From contig JACPIQ010000007.1 of the NCBI GenBank assembly GCA_016188005.1, forward strand, positions 44,993 through 108,992: 64,000 nucleotides of DNA, read 5' to 3'. The notes beneath the pieces are model-generated. The model made no database searches, was not told the origin of the DNA, and was given only the letters and a program-made list of their open reading frames with translations. A program made the translations under genes and the position numbers. Origin of the DNA: Candidatus Rokuibacteriota bacterium. GTDB lineage: Bacteria > Methylomirabilota > Methylomirabilia > Rokubacteriales > CSP1-6. Below are positions 51,691 to 63,319 of this stretch, in pieces; position 1 is the stretch's first letter, and every line of letters begins with the position of its first letter.

Positions 51691-52197
51691 CTACGCACGT
51701 GTCCGTGACAGCCGCATGCAGACCGCTTCGTGTCCGCGGAGGGCACTGGACCCCGCGTGCAGGAAGCCGGCCCGCTCGAACGCTCGGATGGAGGCCTGAT
51801 TGGTCGGCTTGATGTAGGCCAAGACCTCCGACGCGCGCGTCGCTCCGAGAAACCGGGCCGAGGCGATCCGGAGCGCCGCGGCGCCATATCCTCTGCCCCT
51901 CCGCTCCTCATCGATGACGATGGCAACCTCAGCGGTACCGTCTGATCCCACCTCGAACCTGACGAACCCCACGGGACATCCGTCTTTCTCGGTCACGATG
52001 TAGAAGTGGCAGTCACGATCCGCTCGCTTCGTCCTGAACCACTCGACGTGCGCCTTCCATGGGATCGGATCGGTCTCGAATGAGACCTCCCTGACCTCGG
52101 GCGCGTTTGCCCACCGCCAGAGCAGGGCGCAGTCCTCGTCGTGCACCGCCCGAAGGCGCAGCACCGGCGCCGTGCCAGTTCTGAGTGGCCTCGGCAT
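51691..52197 (-). CDS. GNAT N-acetyltransferase, PseH-like
   Basis: A 168-residue GNAT enzyme. RAVHDEDCALLWRWANAPEVREVS at about 15-38 is the substrate side, with a WRWAN pattern similar to PseH. The acetyl-CoA loop is ERRGRGYGAAALR, and TNQASIRAFERAGF follows. Its position just upstream of pseB, in the same direction with a 51-base gap, fits PseH, which acetylates UDP-4-amino-4,6-dideoxy-AltNAc. The ATG at 52197 has AGGA upstream; the frame is open further but the added residues do not fit the family. Substrate is inferred from context. Confidence 0.8.
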   Translation of the reverse strand: MPRPLRTGTAPVLRLRAVHDEDCALLWRWANAPEVREVSFETDPIPWKAHVEWFRTKRADRDCHFYIVTEKDGCPVGFVRFEVGSDGTAEVAIVIDEERRGRGYGAAALRIASARFLGATRASEVLAYIKPTNQASIRAFERAGFLHAGSSALRGHEAVCMRLSRTRA

Positions 52198-52321
52198 CGC
52201 GTTCCTGTCAGGGGATTCGTGAGGATGCTCGGGCGAGGATCTCATGCTACCCACGGTCGGGGCGGCCCACGAGGCCAGCCTCGCCAGACGCGCGGAACAG
52301 CCCCCGGGCGTGTCACTCACC

Positions 52322-53044
52322 TCACGGGGGATCGCCTGGGGCGGGACCCGCCCACTGAACGCCTTGCGCGTCAGCCACCGGAGACCCGTCCAGTCCACCG
52401 TTGCCCACCCCACCATCGCGACCCGCCTGAGTGCTGCGCACGTCCCGCGTCAGTTGCTTCCCTGATCGGCCGTCGGGATGGACCTCGCCGGCACGCCGAA
52501 CCGCCCGTTCCTCCGCCGGTCCCAAGTACCCCCGGGATGCCATCGCGTCCAGGATCTTCCCCACGCTCTCCTCGGGCGCCTCGCGATCGGTCTCGACAAC
52601 AACCTCCGGGGCCAGCGGCGGCTCGTAGGGATCCGAGATCCCCGTGAACTCCTTGATCTCCCCGGCGAGCGCTCGTCTGTAGAGCCCTTTGACGTCTCTC
52701 CGGATGCACTCGGCAACATCGCACTTGACGTAGACTTCGATGAAACGCCCGATCTCGGCCCGCACCTCTTCTCTCGCAACGCGGTACGGAGAAATCAGGG
52801 CAGCAATCGCGATCACCTCATTCCGCGCCAGGAGCTGCGCCACGAAGGCAACCCGCCGGACGTTCTCGTCGCGATCCTCTCGACTGAATCCGAGGCCTTT
52901 CGTGAGCCGCAGGCGGACAGCGTCTCCATCGAGACACTCGACCCGCCGCCCCCGCCCGCGCAGCTCCGTCTCCAGGAGGCGGGCAAGTGTGCTCTTCCCG
53001 GCAGAAGGCAACCCCGTGAGCCACACGACGCAGCCGGGACACAA
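52322..53044 (-). CDS. cysC: Adenylylsulfate (APS) kinase
   Basis: Phosphorylates APS to PAPS, the sulfate donor of sulfotransferases. The protein has 240 residues: P-loop GLPSAGKST at 11-19, CLDGDAVR near 37-44, FSREDRDENVRR near 53-64, ISPYR near 84 and the lid motif KGLYRRALAGEIKEFTG near 119-135. E. coli CysC has about 200 residues; the final 50-60 here (after SRGYLGPAEER) are an extra low-complexity tail. The start is a TTG with GGAGGGAAC upstream. No ATP sulfurylase (cysD, cysN or sat) is in the window. With two sulfotransferase genes nearby it is likely dedicated to glycan sulfation. Confidence 0.9.
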   Translation of the reverse strand: MCPGCVVWLTGLPSAGKSTLARLLETELRGRGRRVECLDGDAVRLRLTKGLGFSREDRDENVRRVAFVAQLLARNEVIAIAALISPYRVAREEVRAEIGRFIEVYVKCDVAECIRRDVKGLYRRALAGEIKEFTGISDPYEPPLAPEVVVETDREAPEESVGKILDAMASRGYLGPAEERAVRRAGEVHPDGRSGKQLTRDVRSTQAGRDGGVGNGGLDGSPVADAQGVQWAGPAPGDPP

Positions 53045-53406
53045 GATCTTTAGTTCCCTCCACTCCCTCTGACGCCTGGTCTCAACGGGCAGGCCTCCGG
53101 CCCTTCACTTACAGGCGGCTGATGCGCCCAGGGCCGCGCTGGCAGTGATGATATCCCATTCCCCCGCCGCCCCAGCGACAAAATCTCCACCAACCAGTCG
53201 CTGGTCGCTGCCCCCCGGGATTTCGGCGCGGGGGGCGTCTCGGGGCGTTGGGAATCCACAGAGCGTGGCGCGCTCGCCATCGCTCGCGACACCCCCCCTC
53301 CCACCACTTGTGCGTCTCCTCCCCGAATGAGTACAAGATCGTGTGGTCGGGGCGTGCGGCGTGGAAATGTTGCTTCGTCCTCCGATCGTTCTCGTATCTT
53401 AGTCGC
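53045..53406. promoter_or_regulatory. Divergent intergenic region between cysC and wzi-like gene
   Basis: This 362-base stretch is the only sizeable gap in the locus and separates the minus-strand glycan genes from the single plus-strand gene. It should hold the promoters for both directions. Two inverted repeats are visible: ACCAG-tcg-CTGGT at 53193-53205 and GCCCCCC at 53210-53216 matching GGGGGGC at 53230-53236. Neither is followed by a T-run in either direction, so they are not typical terminators; they could be operator sites. A weak TTGCTT and TATCTT pair lies just before the wzi start, with poor spacing. I see no gene or riboswitch here. Confidence 0.45.
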
Positions 53407-55062
53407 ATGCCCCGCGCGCGCCCTGCCCGGCCTTGGCGATCGCTCCGCCTGTTCGCGCTGTCGGTCGCACTGCTCGCCCATCCCGCGCTCCTCCCCGGCG
53501 CGCTCCATGCCGAGGACCGCACGAACGTGCCGCTCAAGAACTGGGGGGGGTTCGCTCTCCACCGACACGCCCTCTACGACGACCTCGAGCGCCTAGTCGC
53601 CAGCGGGCTCACCGATCGGACGCTTCTCAACACCAAGCCGCTGAGCCGTATCGAGGCCGCGCGGATCGTCGCGGGCGCCATCCGCAAGATTCGCGGCGAC
53701 GAAGCGGGGACCTACAACGGGCGCCGTGACCTCGAGCCCGTGCTCGACCGGCTCATGGACGAGTTGCGCCCTGAGCTCCTGGAGCTCGGGGCGCTCCGAC
53801 GGGATCAGGCGGCCGCCCGGACATCGTGGGTGTCCTTCGTGCCGATCGATCAGGCCCAGGTCGGTCTCGGCTGGGCGAGCCGCCACTTCTCGCTGCTCAA
53901 CAGCCAGGGGCGCGCCGTCGAGCAAGGGGCCAACGGACTCGCGACGTTCGATACCCGCCTGCAGGTCGGCAGTGTCCTGACCTTCTATGCGCAGCCACAG
54001 CTCCTCGGCAACGAGGAGTACGGCGCGGCGCGGCTCGCCACCGGTTATGCCAAGCTCACGCTCTACAATATCGAGCTCCTGGTTGGCCGCGACAGTCTCT
54101 GGTGGGGGCCCGGGCTCAACGGATCCCTGATCCTCTCGAACAATGCGGCCCCCCTGGACCAGATCCGCCTCTCCTCGGCGGAGCCGTTCCTGCTGCCCTG
54201 GGTCGGCGAGTGGGTGGGGCCGACCAAGCTCCTCTTCTTCCTCGCGCAGCTCGAGGAGCGCCGCGACCATCCTCGCGCCAAGCTCGCGGGAATGCGGGGC
54301 ACGATCTCGCCCGTCCGCGCCCTCGAGCTCGGGCTGAGCCGGGCGGTGATGTTCGATGGCGACGACCGCCCGCGCCCGGACGCTGGCGCGTACGGACAGA
54401 TCCTCTTCGACCCCCCCGCCGGCGACGTGCGGACGGGTCCGAATGTGAAATTCAGGAACAACAACCTCTTCGCGATCGACGGGGAGCTGAGGTTCCACGA
54501 TGTGGACCGGTACCTCTTGCCCAGCCGGGACCTGCGGCTCTACGGGGAATTCTCGTGGGACGATACCTGCTGCAACGACAACTTCTTCACGTCCAACGTC
54601 CTTCCGAACGGGAGGACACTCGGGGGGCTCGCCGGCATCCATCTGCTCGGGCTCTTCGGCCGGGAGGGGCTCGACGCCCGGTTCGAGTGGGTGTCGACGT
54701 CATCACGCTCCTATGTTCACGATCAGTTCTACAGCGGGTACTGGACGCGCGGCAACGTCATCTCCCACTTCGTCGGGACCGATGGCACGAGTGCCTTCGG
54801 ACGCGTCACGCAACGCTTCGGCCAGAACTTCATGCTGGGATTCGGGCTGGAGCGGGCTGAGGTCGGAAGCACGGTCGCGCGGGCGGCCCTTCCGCGGCAG
54901 CGCCGGCTCGGCGGGGGCATCGATGTCTCCTACCGCTTCTGGGAGCGCTACTCCGTGTTCGGCCAGTACGTTGTCAGCGACGTCGAGAACCGGGACTTCG
55001 AGGTCGGCAATAACGGCCTGGACCATCTCCTCCGGCTCGAGCTGACTCGCTCTTTCCGCTAG
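53407..55062 (+). CDS. Wzi-family outer-membrane capsule assembly protein
   Basis: A 551-residue protein with a signal peptide (hydrophobic 13-35, cleavage probably after Ala35) followed by a beta-rich body. Landmarks of the Caps_assemb_Wzi family (PF14052) are present: LLVGRDSLWWGPGLNGSL near 223-240, a core of alternating strands, and the final RFWERYSVFGQYVVSDVENRD ending in a phenylalanine-arginine C-terminus (LTRSFR). Wzi proteins form an outer-membrane beta-barrel lectin that anchors capsule to the cell surface. It is the only gene on the plus strand. The ATG at 53407 was chosen for the signal peptide; a longer open frame runs upstream. Confidence 0.87.
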   Translation: MPRARPARPWRSLRLFALSVALLAHPALLPGALHAEDRTNVPLKNWGGFALHRHALYDDLERLVASGLTDRTLLNTKPLSRIEAARIVAGAIRKIRGDEAGTYNGRRDLEPVLDRLMDELRPELLELGALRRDQAAARTSWVSFVPIDQAQVGLGWASRHFSLLNSQGRAVEQGANGLATFDTRLQVGSVLTFYAQPQLLGNEEYGAARLATGYAKLTLYNIELLVGRDSLWWGPGLNGSLILSNNAAPLDQIRLSSAEPFLLPWVGEWVGPTKLLFFLAQLEERRDHPRAKLAGMRGTISPVRALELGLSRAVMFDGDDRPRPDAGAYGQILFDPPAGDVRTGPNVKFRNNNLFAIDGELRFHDVDRYLLPSRDLRLYGEFSWDDTCCNDNFFTSNVLPNGRTLGGLAGIHLLGLFGREGLDARFEWVSTSSRSYVHDQFYSGYWTRGNVISHFVGTDGTSAFGRVTQRFGQNFMLGFGLERAEVGSTVARAALPRQRRLGGGIDVSYRFWERYSVFGQYVVSDVENRDFEVGNNGLDHLLRLELTRSFR

Positions 55063-55132
55063 CCCAAGTCTGGGAGTCCGCCGGTCTCGGGCCAACCCGC
55101 TCGGTCGAGTCAAGCAGGCCGTCCCGGTGCCG

Positions 55133-55726
55133 TCAGTCGTCGCGGGCCTTCTCGAGCCGCCGGACCAGCTCCTGGAACGAGGAGGTGCGGATGACCCGGT
55201 CGAACTGCGCCCGGTAGTTGGCGATGAGGCCGATGTTTTCCACGAAGACGTCATAGACCAGCCAGCGGCCGCTTCGGCTGAGCATCTTGGTCTCGACCGG
55301 CACCTCCGTCCCCCGCTTCGTGAGGACCCGGGCCCGCACGGTCGCGTGATCGCCCTCGACGGACTCGCCGAGGTAGCGCACGCGCTGTCCGCCGTAGAGA
55401 TCGACCTTGGTCACGTAGGCGCGCTCCAGCAGGTCGACGAAGAGCCGCACGAAGCGCTGCTGCTCGTCGGGCGTGAGCTTCGTCCAGTGGATTCCCAGCG
55501 CCCGCCGGCCGGCCTCCACCGAATCGAACATCTCCACGGCGGCGCTGCGCACGGCGGCCCGGCGCGCCAGCCGTCCGTCGGGACCGCTGTGTCTCGGATC
55601 CTCGATGATGGCGATGATGCGGTCCGTGTACTGCTGCAGCTGCTGCATCGGGCCCGCCGCCTGGCCCGGGACGGCCAGCGCGAGGAGCGCGACGAGCAGG
55701 CCCGTCACGACGAGCCATCGACGCAT
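55133..55726 (-). CDS. mlaC: MlaC/Ttg2D-type periplasmic phospholipid-binding protein
   Basis: A 197-residue periplasmic protein. Signal peptide at 1-23 (WLVVTGLLVALLALAVPGQA). The ABC transporter auxiliary/toluene tolerance family (PF05494) core follows: QLQQYTDRIIAIIED, LTPDEQQRFVRLFVDLLERAYVTKVD, VYDVFVENIGLIANYRAQF. It shuttles phospholipids between the inner and outer membrane as part of the Mla system. No mlaD, mlaE or mlaF gene is adjacent in the window. The ATG at 55726 has AGGAGGA seven bases upstream. Converges with the wzi-like gene with a 70-base gap. Confidence 0.85.
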   Translation of the reverse strand: MRRWLVVTGLLVALLALAVPGQAAGPMQQLQQYTDRIIAIIEDPRHSGPDGRLARRAAVRSAAVEMFDSVEAGRRALGIHWTKLTPDEQQRFVRLFVDLLERAYVTKVDLYGGQRVRYLGESVEGDHATVRARVLTKRGTEVPVETKMLSRSGRWLVYDVFVENIGLIANYRAQFDRVIRTSSFQELVRRLEKARDD

Positions 55727-55854
55727 TCGGGGTCCTCCTCTCTTGGCCCGTCCGAGGGCGCTCCGCGCTCCTCGGGCCAGCGGCCCCCGCCCTTCCCGCA
55801 CCCCACGACCCTGAGTCGCCAGCCCGGGGCGCGATCCCGGCACCCGGCCGGGTC

Positions 55855-57384
55855 TCATGGAGCCCGCCCCTCGATGCGGAGCGTCGAGGGCAAGCGCCGG
55901 GCGGAGATCCGGTCGGTCTTGGCGGCCTCATAGCGGCCCCTCCACCACAGCGCCCAGAGGACTCGCCACGACGCGCGAGTGGCGAGCAGCCAGTAGGTTT
56001 GACAGCGAAAGGTTCCGAGGAGCTTCTCCTGGAGGCTCTTCCGGCGGAGATCGACGGACCGCGGCAGGAAGGGGTGGAGCTCCTCGATCAGCGTCTGGGT
56101 AACGATGCCCCCCACCCAGACCGTCAGCAGCAGCGACAGCGTCGGCGCGCCGATCGCCAGATAGAACAGCGTCGGGTGCTCCTGGCGGTAGACGTAGGCC
56201 AGGTACCAGCCGAGCCAGCCCGTGAGCGGATAGACGAGCGCCGCGACGGGCCACTCGACGACCTTGTTGCCCACGTGGCGGACAAGCTGAGCCAGGTTGA
56301 AGGGTGTCGACCGCTCGCGCCAGGTGCGGCGCAGGAAGGCGATGTCGTCGAGGACGCCGAGGTACCAGCGGGCATTCTGGCGGATCACCTTCTCGGAGGT
56401 CTCGGGCAGGTCGGTCAGCTCGACCATGGGCATCGCCTGGATCAGCACCCCGCGCGCGCCCAGCGCGTAGCCCAGCGTGGAATCCTCGGTGGCGCCGGAG
56501 GTGGGAAAGCCGCCGAGGGCACGGAGCACGTCGAGGCGGACGAACTGGTTGTGGCCGAGACAGATCTGGGAGCGGCGGAAGAAGAGCTCGAAGGCCGGGC
56601 GGAGCACGCGCGCGAGCCGCGGGGCCCGCTCGCGCAGGCGGGCGAAGAAACGCACGCGGCGGACCTCGTTGATGAGCCGCGCGATGGAGACCCGGATGAA
56701 GATCGAGGACTGTTGGATCGCGCAGATCTTTCCGCGGATGTCGAGCGCGGCGTAGTTCGCGAGGGAGACGGTGACACCCTGGTAGGCGAGGGCACCCGCA
56801 CCGGCCATCTCGCGCTGGGCGATCCAGCGGTACGTGTCGGGATGGGGGATGGAATCGGCGTCGCTCACGCCCACGAACACCTGCTCGGCTGGCACGTCCT
56901 CGCCGAGCGCCTCGCGCAGAATTTCCGGGCGCAGCGCCCAGTTGAGCTGGTGTGCCTTGCGCCCCGGTCCGGGCATGGCGACATGCAACAGACGCCGCTG
57001 CTGACAGGGCGGGAGGCTCGCGCGCAGCCGCCGTACCAGCTCACGCGTGCTCGCCTCCATGGCGGGGTGCGGGGTGCGGTCCTCCTCCTCCTTGGTGACG
57101 ACCACCACGTGGAGCCGGCCGTTCGGGTACCGGGAGGCGACCAGCGCGCCCACCGTGCCTGCGATCTCGGGCTCCTGGTAGGCGGGGACGAGGTGTAGGA
57201 ACACGGGTGCCGCGGCGGCGCGCTCGAGGGCCGCCTCCGTGGGCAGCTCCGGGAGCCGGGCGTAGGCCTCGCGGACGAAGCGCACCGTGGTGAGCATGCC
57301 CTTCCAGTCCAGGGCGAGCTTGAACGCCGCCCGGATGTTGAGCAGGAGCGCGACGAAGAAGAACGCGGGGATCAGAAGCTCCAT
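55855..57384 (-). CDS. Membrane family 2 glycosyltransferase (cellulose synthase-like)
   Basis: A 509-residue processive-type GT2. An N-terminal membrane helix (about 3-18), then the GT-A domain: HLVPAYQEPE near 64-73, VVVVTKEEED near 94-102, DADS at 175-178 (metal site), TEDSTLGYAL near 290 and the Q-x-x-R-W motif in QNARWYLG near 335. Three to four C-terminal membrane helices follow (about 375-430). This is the D, D, D, QxxRW layout of cellulose and hyaluronan synthase relatives. Product unknown; no BcsB or BcsC gene is adjacent. 9 bases downstream of ftsB. Confidence 0.8.
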   Translation of the reverse strand: MELLIPAFFFVALLLNIRAAFKLALDWKGMLTTVRFVREAYARLPELPTEAALERAAAAPVFLHLVPAYQEPEIAGTVGALVASRYPNGRLHVVVVTKEEEDRTPHPAMEASTRELVRRLRASLPPCQQRRLLHVAMPGPGRKAHQLNWALRPEILREALGEDVPAEQVFVGVSDADSIPHPDTYRWIAQREMAGAGALAYQGVTVSLANYAALDIRGKICAIQQSSIFIRVSIARLINEVRRVRFFARLRERAPRLARVLRPAFELFFRRSQICLGHNQFVRLDVLRALGGFPTSGATEDSTLGYALGARGVLIQAMPMVELTDLPETSEKVIRQNARWYLGVLDDIAFLRRTWRERSTPFNLAQLVRHVGNKVVEWPVAALVYPLTGWLGWYLAYVYRQEHPTLFYLAIGAPTLSLLLTVWVGGIVTQTLIEELHPFLPRSVDLRRKSLQEKLLGTFRCQTYWLLATRASWRVLWALWWRGRYEAAKTDRISARRLPSTLRIEGRAP

Positions 57385-57393
57385 GAGGGGACC

Positions 57394-60071
<2,678 letters not shown>

Positions 60072-60075
<4 letters not shown>

Positions 60076-60311
60076 GCAGGCGCCCCCTCGTCCCACGGAA
60101 GCGGCTCGGTCTTGAGCAGACCGGACTCGTCCCGGGTCAGGAGCTCGATGCGCTTCTCGGCCGCCTCGAGGTACTGGGCGCAGCGCCGCGCCAGCCCCAC
60201 GCCCTCCTCGAAGGCCCGGAGCGATTCCTCCAGCGGCAGGTCGCCCGCCTCGAGCGTGTCCACGATCTGCTCGAGCCGCTGCAGCGTCTCCTCAAACTTG
60301 ATGTCGCTCAT
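60072..60311 (-). CDS. xseB: Exodeoxyribonuclease VII small subunit
   Basis: A 79-residue protein with the conserved opening FEETLQRLEQIVDTLEAGDL at 6-25, followed by PLEESLRAFEEGVGLARRCAQ. Helical throughout and the usual length. It binds the large subunit XseA to form a nuclease that degrades single-stranded DNA in both directions. The ATG at 60311 overlaps xseA by 20 bases, and the stop overlaps ispA (GTGA). The xseA-xseB-ispA arrangement is widespread. Confidence 0.93.
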
Positions 60312-61647
60312 CTCGCTCCTTGACGTCGGTGACGCGGGCGCCGAGCACGCCCCGGGCCAGCAGGATCTCCACCGCGTCACCGGGCGCGACCTGCGCCGCC
60401 CGCCGCACCACGGCCCCGGAGGCCAGCCGCGTCAGGCTGTAGCCGCGGCCCAGCACGGCCAGGGGCGAGAGGCTCTCCAGCCGCCCCGCCGCCGCGGCGA
60501 GGCGGTGCCGCGAGGCCGTCACGCGGTGGGAGACGGACGAGGCGAGCCGCCCGCGGAGCTGCGTGAGCACGGCGACCCCGTGAGAGATCCTAGCCAACGG
60601 GTGCAGTGAACTCAAGGCGTTTCTGGCCAGCTCCACCCGGTGAGCAACTCGCCGGTGGCTCGCTCGCCCCGCGGCGCGCAGGCGCAGCCCGAGATCGTCC
60701 ACGCGGCGGTGGAGGTCGCGGAGCGCGCGAGCGGGATCGCTGAGGACCCGCCGGCGCGCCAGCCCCTCTACGCGCTCGCGACGACGGGCCAGCTGCCCCG
60801 CCATCGCGGCCTTGAGCCGAGCGTAGGCGTCGGCGACCGACCGGATCACCGCGAGCTTCTCCCGCACCACCAGCTCGGCCGCGCCCGAAGGGGTGGGTGC
60901 CCGGAGGTCGGCCACGAAGTCGGCGATGGTGACGTCCGTCTCGTGGCCCACGGCGGAGATGACCGGGACGGGGCAGGCGGCGATGGCGCGTGCCACCCGC
61001 TCGTCGTTGAAGGCCCACAGGTCCTCGATGGAGCCGCCGCCGCGGCCGACGATGACGACGTCCAGCCCCGGCACCTCCGCGAGCGCCCGTAGCGCCTCCA
61101 CGATCTCGGCCGGGGCCTCTTCCCCCTGGACGCGCACCGGAGTCACGAGGATGTGCACGTCGGGGAAGCGGCGGCCGATGATGGTGAGGATGTCGCGGAT
61201 GGCGGCACCGCTCGGAGAGGTGACGATGCCGATGGTGCGCGGGAAGGCCGGTAGCGGACGCTTGCGGGCGGGATCGAAGAGCCCCTCGGTCTCGAGCCGG
61301 CGCTTGAGCTGCTCGAAGGCCAGCTGCAGCGCGCCGAGCCCCTGGGGCTCCATCAGCTCGACCACCAACTGGTACTCCCCGCGCGCGGCGTAGACGTCGA
61401 GGCCGCCGAAGGCCAGCACCTGCAATCCGTCCTCGAGGTCGAAGCGCACGCGCCTGCCGCGCCCCTTGAAGAGCACGGCGCGGAGCTGCGCGTCCTCGTC
61501 CTTCAGCGTGAAGTAGGCATGGCCGGAGGCCGGCAGGCGGAGGTTGGAGATCTCCCCCTGCACCCAGAGCGCGGGGAAGTCCTCCTCGAGCTGCGTCTTG
61601 ATGCGGGCGGTCAGCTCGGAGACGGTGAAGACCGCCCGCTCAGCCAC
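60292..61647 (-). CDS. xseA: Exodeoxyribonuclease VII large subunit
   Basis: A 451-residue nuclease subunit. An N-terminal OB-fold (about 5-100, WVQGEISNLRLPASGHAYFTLKD), the catalytic region with TSPSGAAIRDIL, GRGGGSIEDLWAFNDE near 195-210, SAVGHETDVTIADFVAD near 225, and a long coiled-coil C-terminal part. C-terminal SPLAVLGRGYSLTR is the usual end motif. Forms the ExoVII complex with XseB. ATG at 61647, nine bases after the folD stop. Confidence 0.95.
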   Translation of the reverse strand: MAERAVFTVSELTARIKTQLEEDFPALWVQGEISNLRLPASGHAYFTLKDEDAQLRAVLFKGRGRRVRFDLEDGLQVLAFGGLDVYAARGEYQLVVELMEPQGLGALQLAFEQLKRRLETEGLFDPARKRPLPAFPRTIGIVTSPSGAAIRDILTIIGRRFPDVHILVTPVRVQGEEAPAEIVEALRALAEVPGLDVVIVGRGGGSIEDLWAFNDERVARAIAACPVPVISAVGHETDVTIADFVADLRAPTPSGAAELVVREKLAVIRSVADAYARLKAAMAGQLARRRERVEGLARRRVLSDPARALRDLHRRVDDLGLRLRAAGRASHRRVAHRVELARNALSSLHPLARISHGVAVLTQLRGRLASSVSHRVTASRHRLAAAAGRLESLSPLAVLGRGYSLTRLASGAVVRRAAQVAPGDAVEILLARGVLGARVTDVKERDERHQV

Positions 61648-61656
61648 GTCCCGCGC

Positions 61657-62511
61657 TCACCGGGAGAGCGTCTGGCGCGTGGCGGCGAGGAGCGTGTTGC
61701 GCATGAGCATGGCGACGGTCATGAGGCCCACCCCGCCCGGCACAGGCGTGATGGCGGAGGCCCGCGGCGCCACCGAGGCGAAGTCCACGTCACCCACGAC
61801 CTTGCCCGTCTCGAGGCGGTTAATCCCCACATCGATGACGACGGCGCCCTCCTGGACCATGTCGCCCGTCACGACGCCGCGGCGGCCAGCCGCCACGCAC
61901 AGCACATCCGCGCGCCGGCAATGGGCCGCGAGGTCGCGCGTGCGCGTGTGGCACATCGTGACGGTGGCATGCCGCGCCAGGAGCAGCTGGGCCAGCGGCT
62001 TGCCCACCAGCCGGGAGCGGCCCACCATCACCGCCTCGGCGCCCTCGAGCTTGATGCCGTAATGGTCGAGGATCTCGAGGCACCCCGCCGGCGTGCAGGG
62101 CACCGGGCCCGGCGCCCCGGTCAGGAGTCGCCCGAGGTTCATCGGGTGCAGGCCGTCGGCGTCCTTGTCCGGCGCGATGGCGCTCACCGCCTCGTCCTCG
62201 TCCATCCCCCTGGGCAGCGGCAGCTGGAGCAGGACGGCGTGGATGGCCGGGTCCCGGTTGATGGCCTCGATGGTGCCGAGCAGTCTCTCCCGCGAGCACC
62301 CGCCCGGGAAGAGGTAGTCGCGCGAGGCGATGCCCGCCTCGGCCGCCGCCCGCTTCTTGTTGCGGACGTAGATCTGCGAGGGCGGGTCGTCGCCCACCAG
62401 GATCACCGCCAGCGTCGGCGTGACTCCGGTGCGCGCCAGGAGATCGGCGGTGCCGGCCTTGACCGCGGCCAGCACCTTCGCCGCCACGACCTTGCCCTCG
62501 AGGAGCTGCAC
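61657..62511 (-). CDS. folD: Methylenetetrahydrofolate dehydrogenase/cyclohydrolase
   Basis: Interconverts 5,10-methylene- and 10-formyl-tetrahydrofolate with NADP. The protein has 284 residues. Tyr and Lys of the folate site are in YVRNKKR near 48-54, LQLPLPRGMDE near 95, DKDADGLHPMNLG near 113 and the Rossmann motif VGRSRLVGKPLA near 160. The otherwise near-invariant PGGVGPMT motif reads PGGVGLMT here (Pro to Leu). The 10-formyl-THF it makes is the donor for the sugar formyltransferase at 45146. ATG at 62511. Confidence 0.93.
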   Translation of the reverse strand: MQLLEGKVVAAKVLAAVKAGTADLLARTGVTPTLAVILVGDDPPSQIYVRNKKRAAAEAGIASRDYLFPGGCSRERLLGTIEAINRDPAIHAVLLQLPLPRGMDEDEAVSAIAPDKDADGLHPMNLGRLLTGAPGPVPCTPAGCLEILDHYGIKLEGAEAVMVGRSRLVGKPLAQLLLARHATVTMCHTRTRDLAAHCRRADVLCVAAGRRGVVTGDMVQEGAVVIDVGINRLETGKVVGDVDFASVAPRASAITPVPGGVGLMTVAMLMRNTLLAATRQTLSR

Positions 62512-62522
62512 GGCACGGGCCC

Positions 62523-63317
62523 TCAGGCTGGAAGCGGCACGCGCAGGCGCTCGATGGAGAGCGCCCGGCCGCTGTCCGCATCGATGCGGAGCACGGCGCC
62601 GTGCAACGCGGCCGGGCCCTTCGCGGGCTCGAACTTGTTCGGCATCTGGGTGAGGAAGCGGCCGATGGCCAGCGCCGGCTCCACCCCGATCACGCTGTCC
62701 ACGGGCCCGGTCATGCCGAGATCGGTGATGTACGCCGTCCCCTGGGGGAGCAGGCGCTCGTCGGCCGTCTGCACGTGCCGGTGAGTCCCGACCACGGCGC
62801 TCACCCGCCCGTCCAGGTACCAGCCCATGGCCTGGGTCTCGCTGGTGGCCTCGGTGTGCATGTCCACGAGGACGATGGGCGTCTCCTGGCGAAGCCGCGG
62901 GATCTCCTCGTCCGCCTTCCGGAAGGGGCAGTCGAGGTGCGGGAGGAACACCCGCCCCATCAGGTTGAGCACCGCCACCTTGTGGGGGCCCGCCTTGACG
63001 ACGATGGAGCCCGTGCCGGGCGTCCCCGGCGGGAAGTTGGCGGGGCGCAGCAGCAGGTTCTCCTTGGCGATGTACTCGATGATCTCCTTCCGGTCCCAGA
63101 TGTGGTTGCCGGAAGTCATCACGTCCACGCCCTGGTCCAGAAAGGCCCGGGCGATCTGCGGTGTCACGCCGAACCCCGCGGCCGCGTTCTCGACGTTCAC
63201 CACCGCCAGGTCGGCCTCGTGCTGCTTGCGGAGCCGGGGCAGCAGCGCCTGGACGGCCCTCCGCCCCGGCTCGCCGAACACATCGCCCACGCAGAGCACG
63301 GTGAGCGGGCGCGCCAT
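62523..63317 (-). CDS. YmdB-family metallophosphoesterase (TIGR00282)
   Basis: A 264-residue metal-dependent phosphoesterase. Metal ligands: GDVFG at 11-15, NVENAAAG near 41, TSGNHIWDRK near 68, VDMHTEATSE near 148 and GTHRHVQTAD near 175. It is the YmdB family, with reported 2',3'-cAMP phosphodiesterase activity in Bacillus, and is usually found directly next to rny as here. GTHTHVQT is the common form; this one has Arg in place of Thr. ATG at 63317, two bases after the rny stop. Confidence 0.9.
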   Translation of the reverse strand: MARPLTVLCVGDVFGEPGRRAVQALLPRLRKQHEADLAVVNVENAAAGFGVTPQIARAFLDQGVDVMTSGNHIWDRKEIIEYIAKENLLLRPANFPPGTPGTGSIVVKAGPHKVAVLNLMGRVFLPHLDCPFRKADEEIPRLRQETPIVLVDMHTEATSETQAMGWYLDGRVSAVVGTHRHVQTADERLLPQGTAYITDLGMTGPVDSVIGVEPALAIGRFLTQMPNKFEPAKGPAALHGAVLRIDADSGRALSIERLRVPLPA

Positions 63318-63319
63318 GG

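Noticed and set aside
53210..53236. GC-rich hairpin as a terminator
   Set aside because: It is not followed by a T-run in either direction and lies between divergent genes, where no transcript should end.
53050..53568. Minus-strand open frame across the cysC-wzi gap and the wzi signal peptide region
   Set aside because: No recognisable domain or ribosome-binding site, and it overlaps the signal-peptide coding part of the wzi-like gene.
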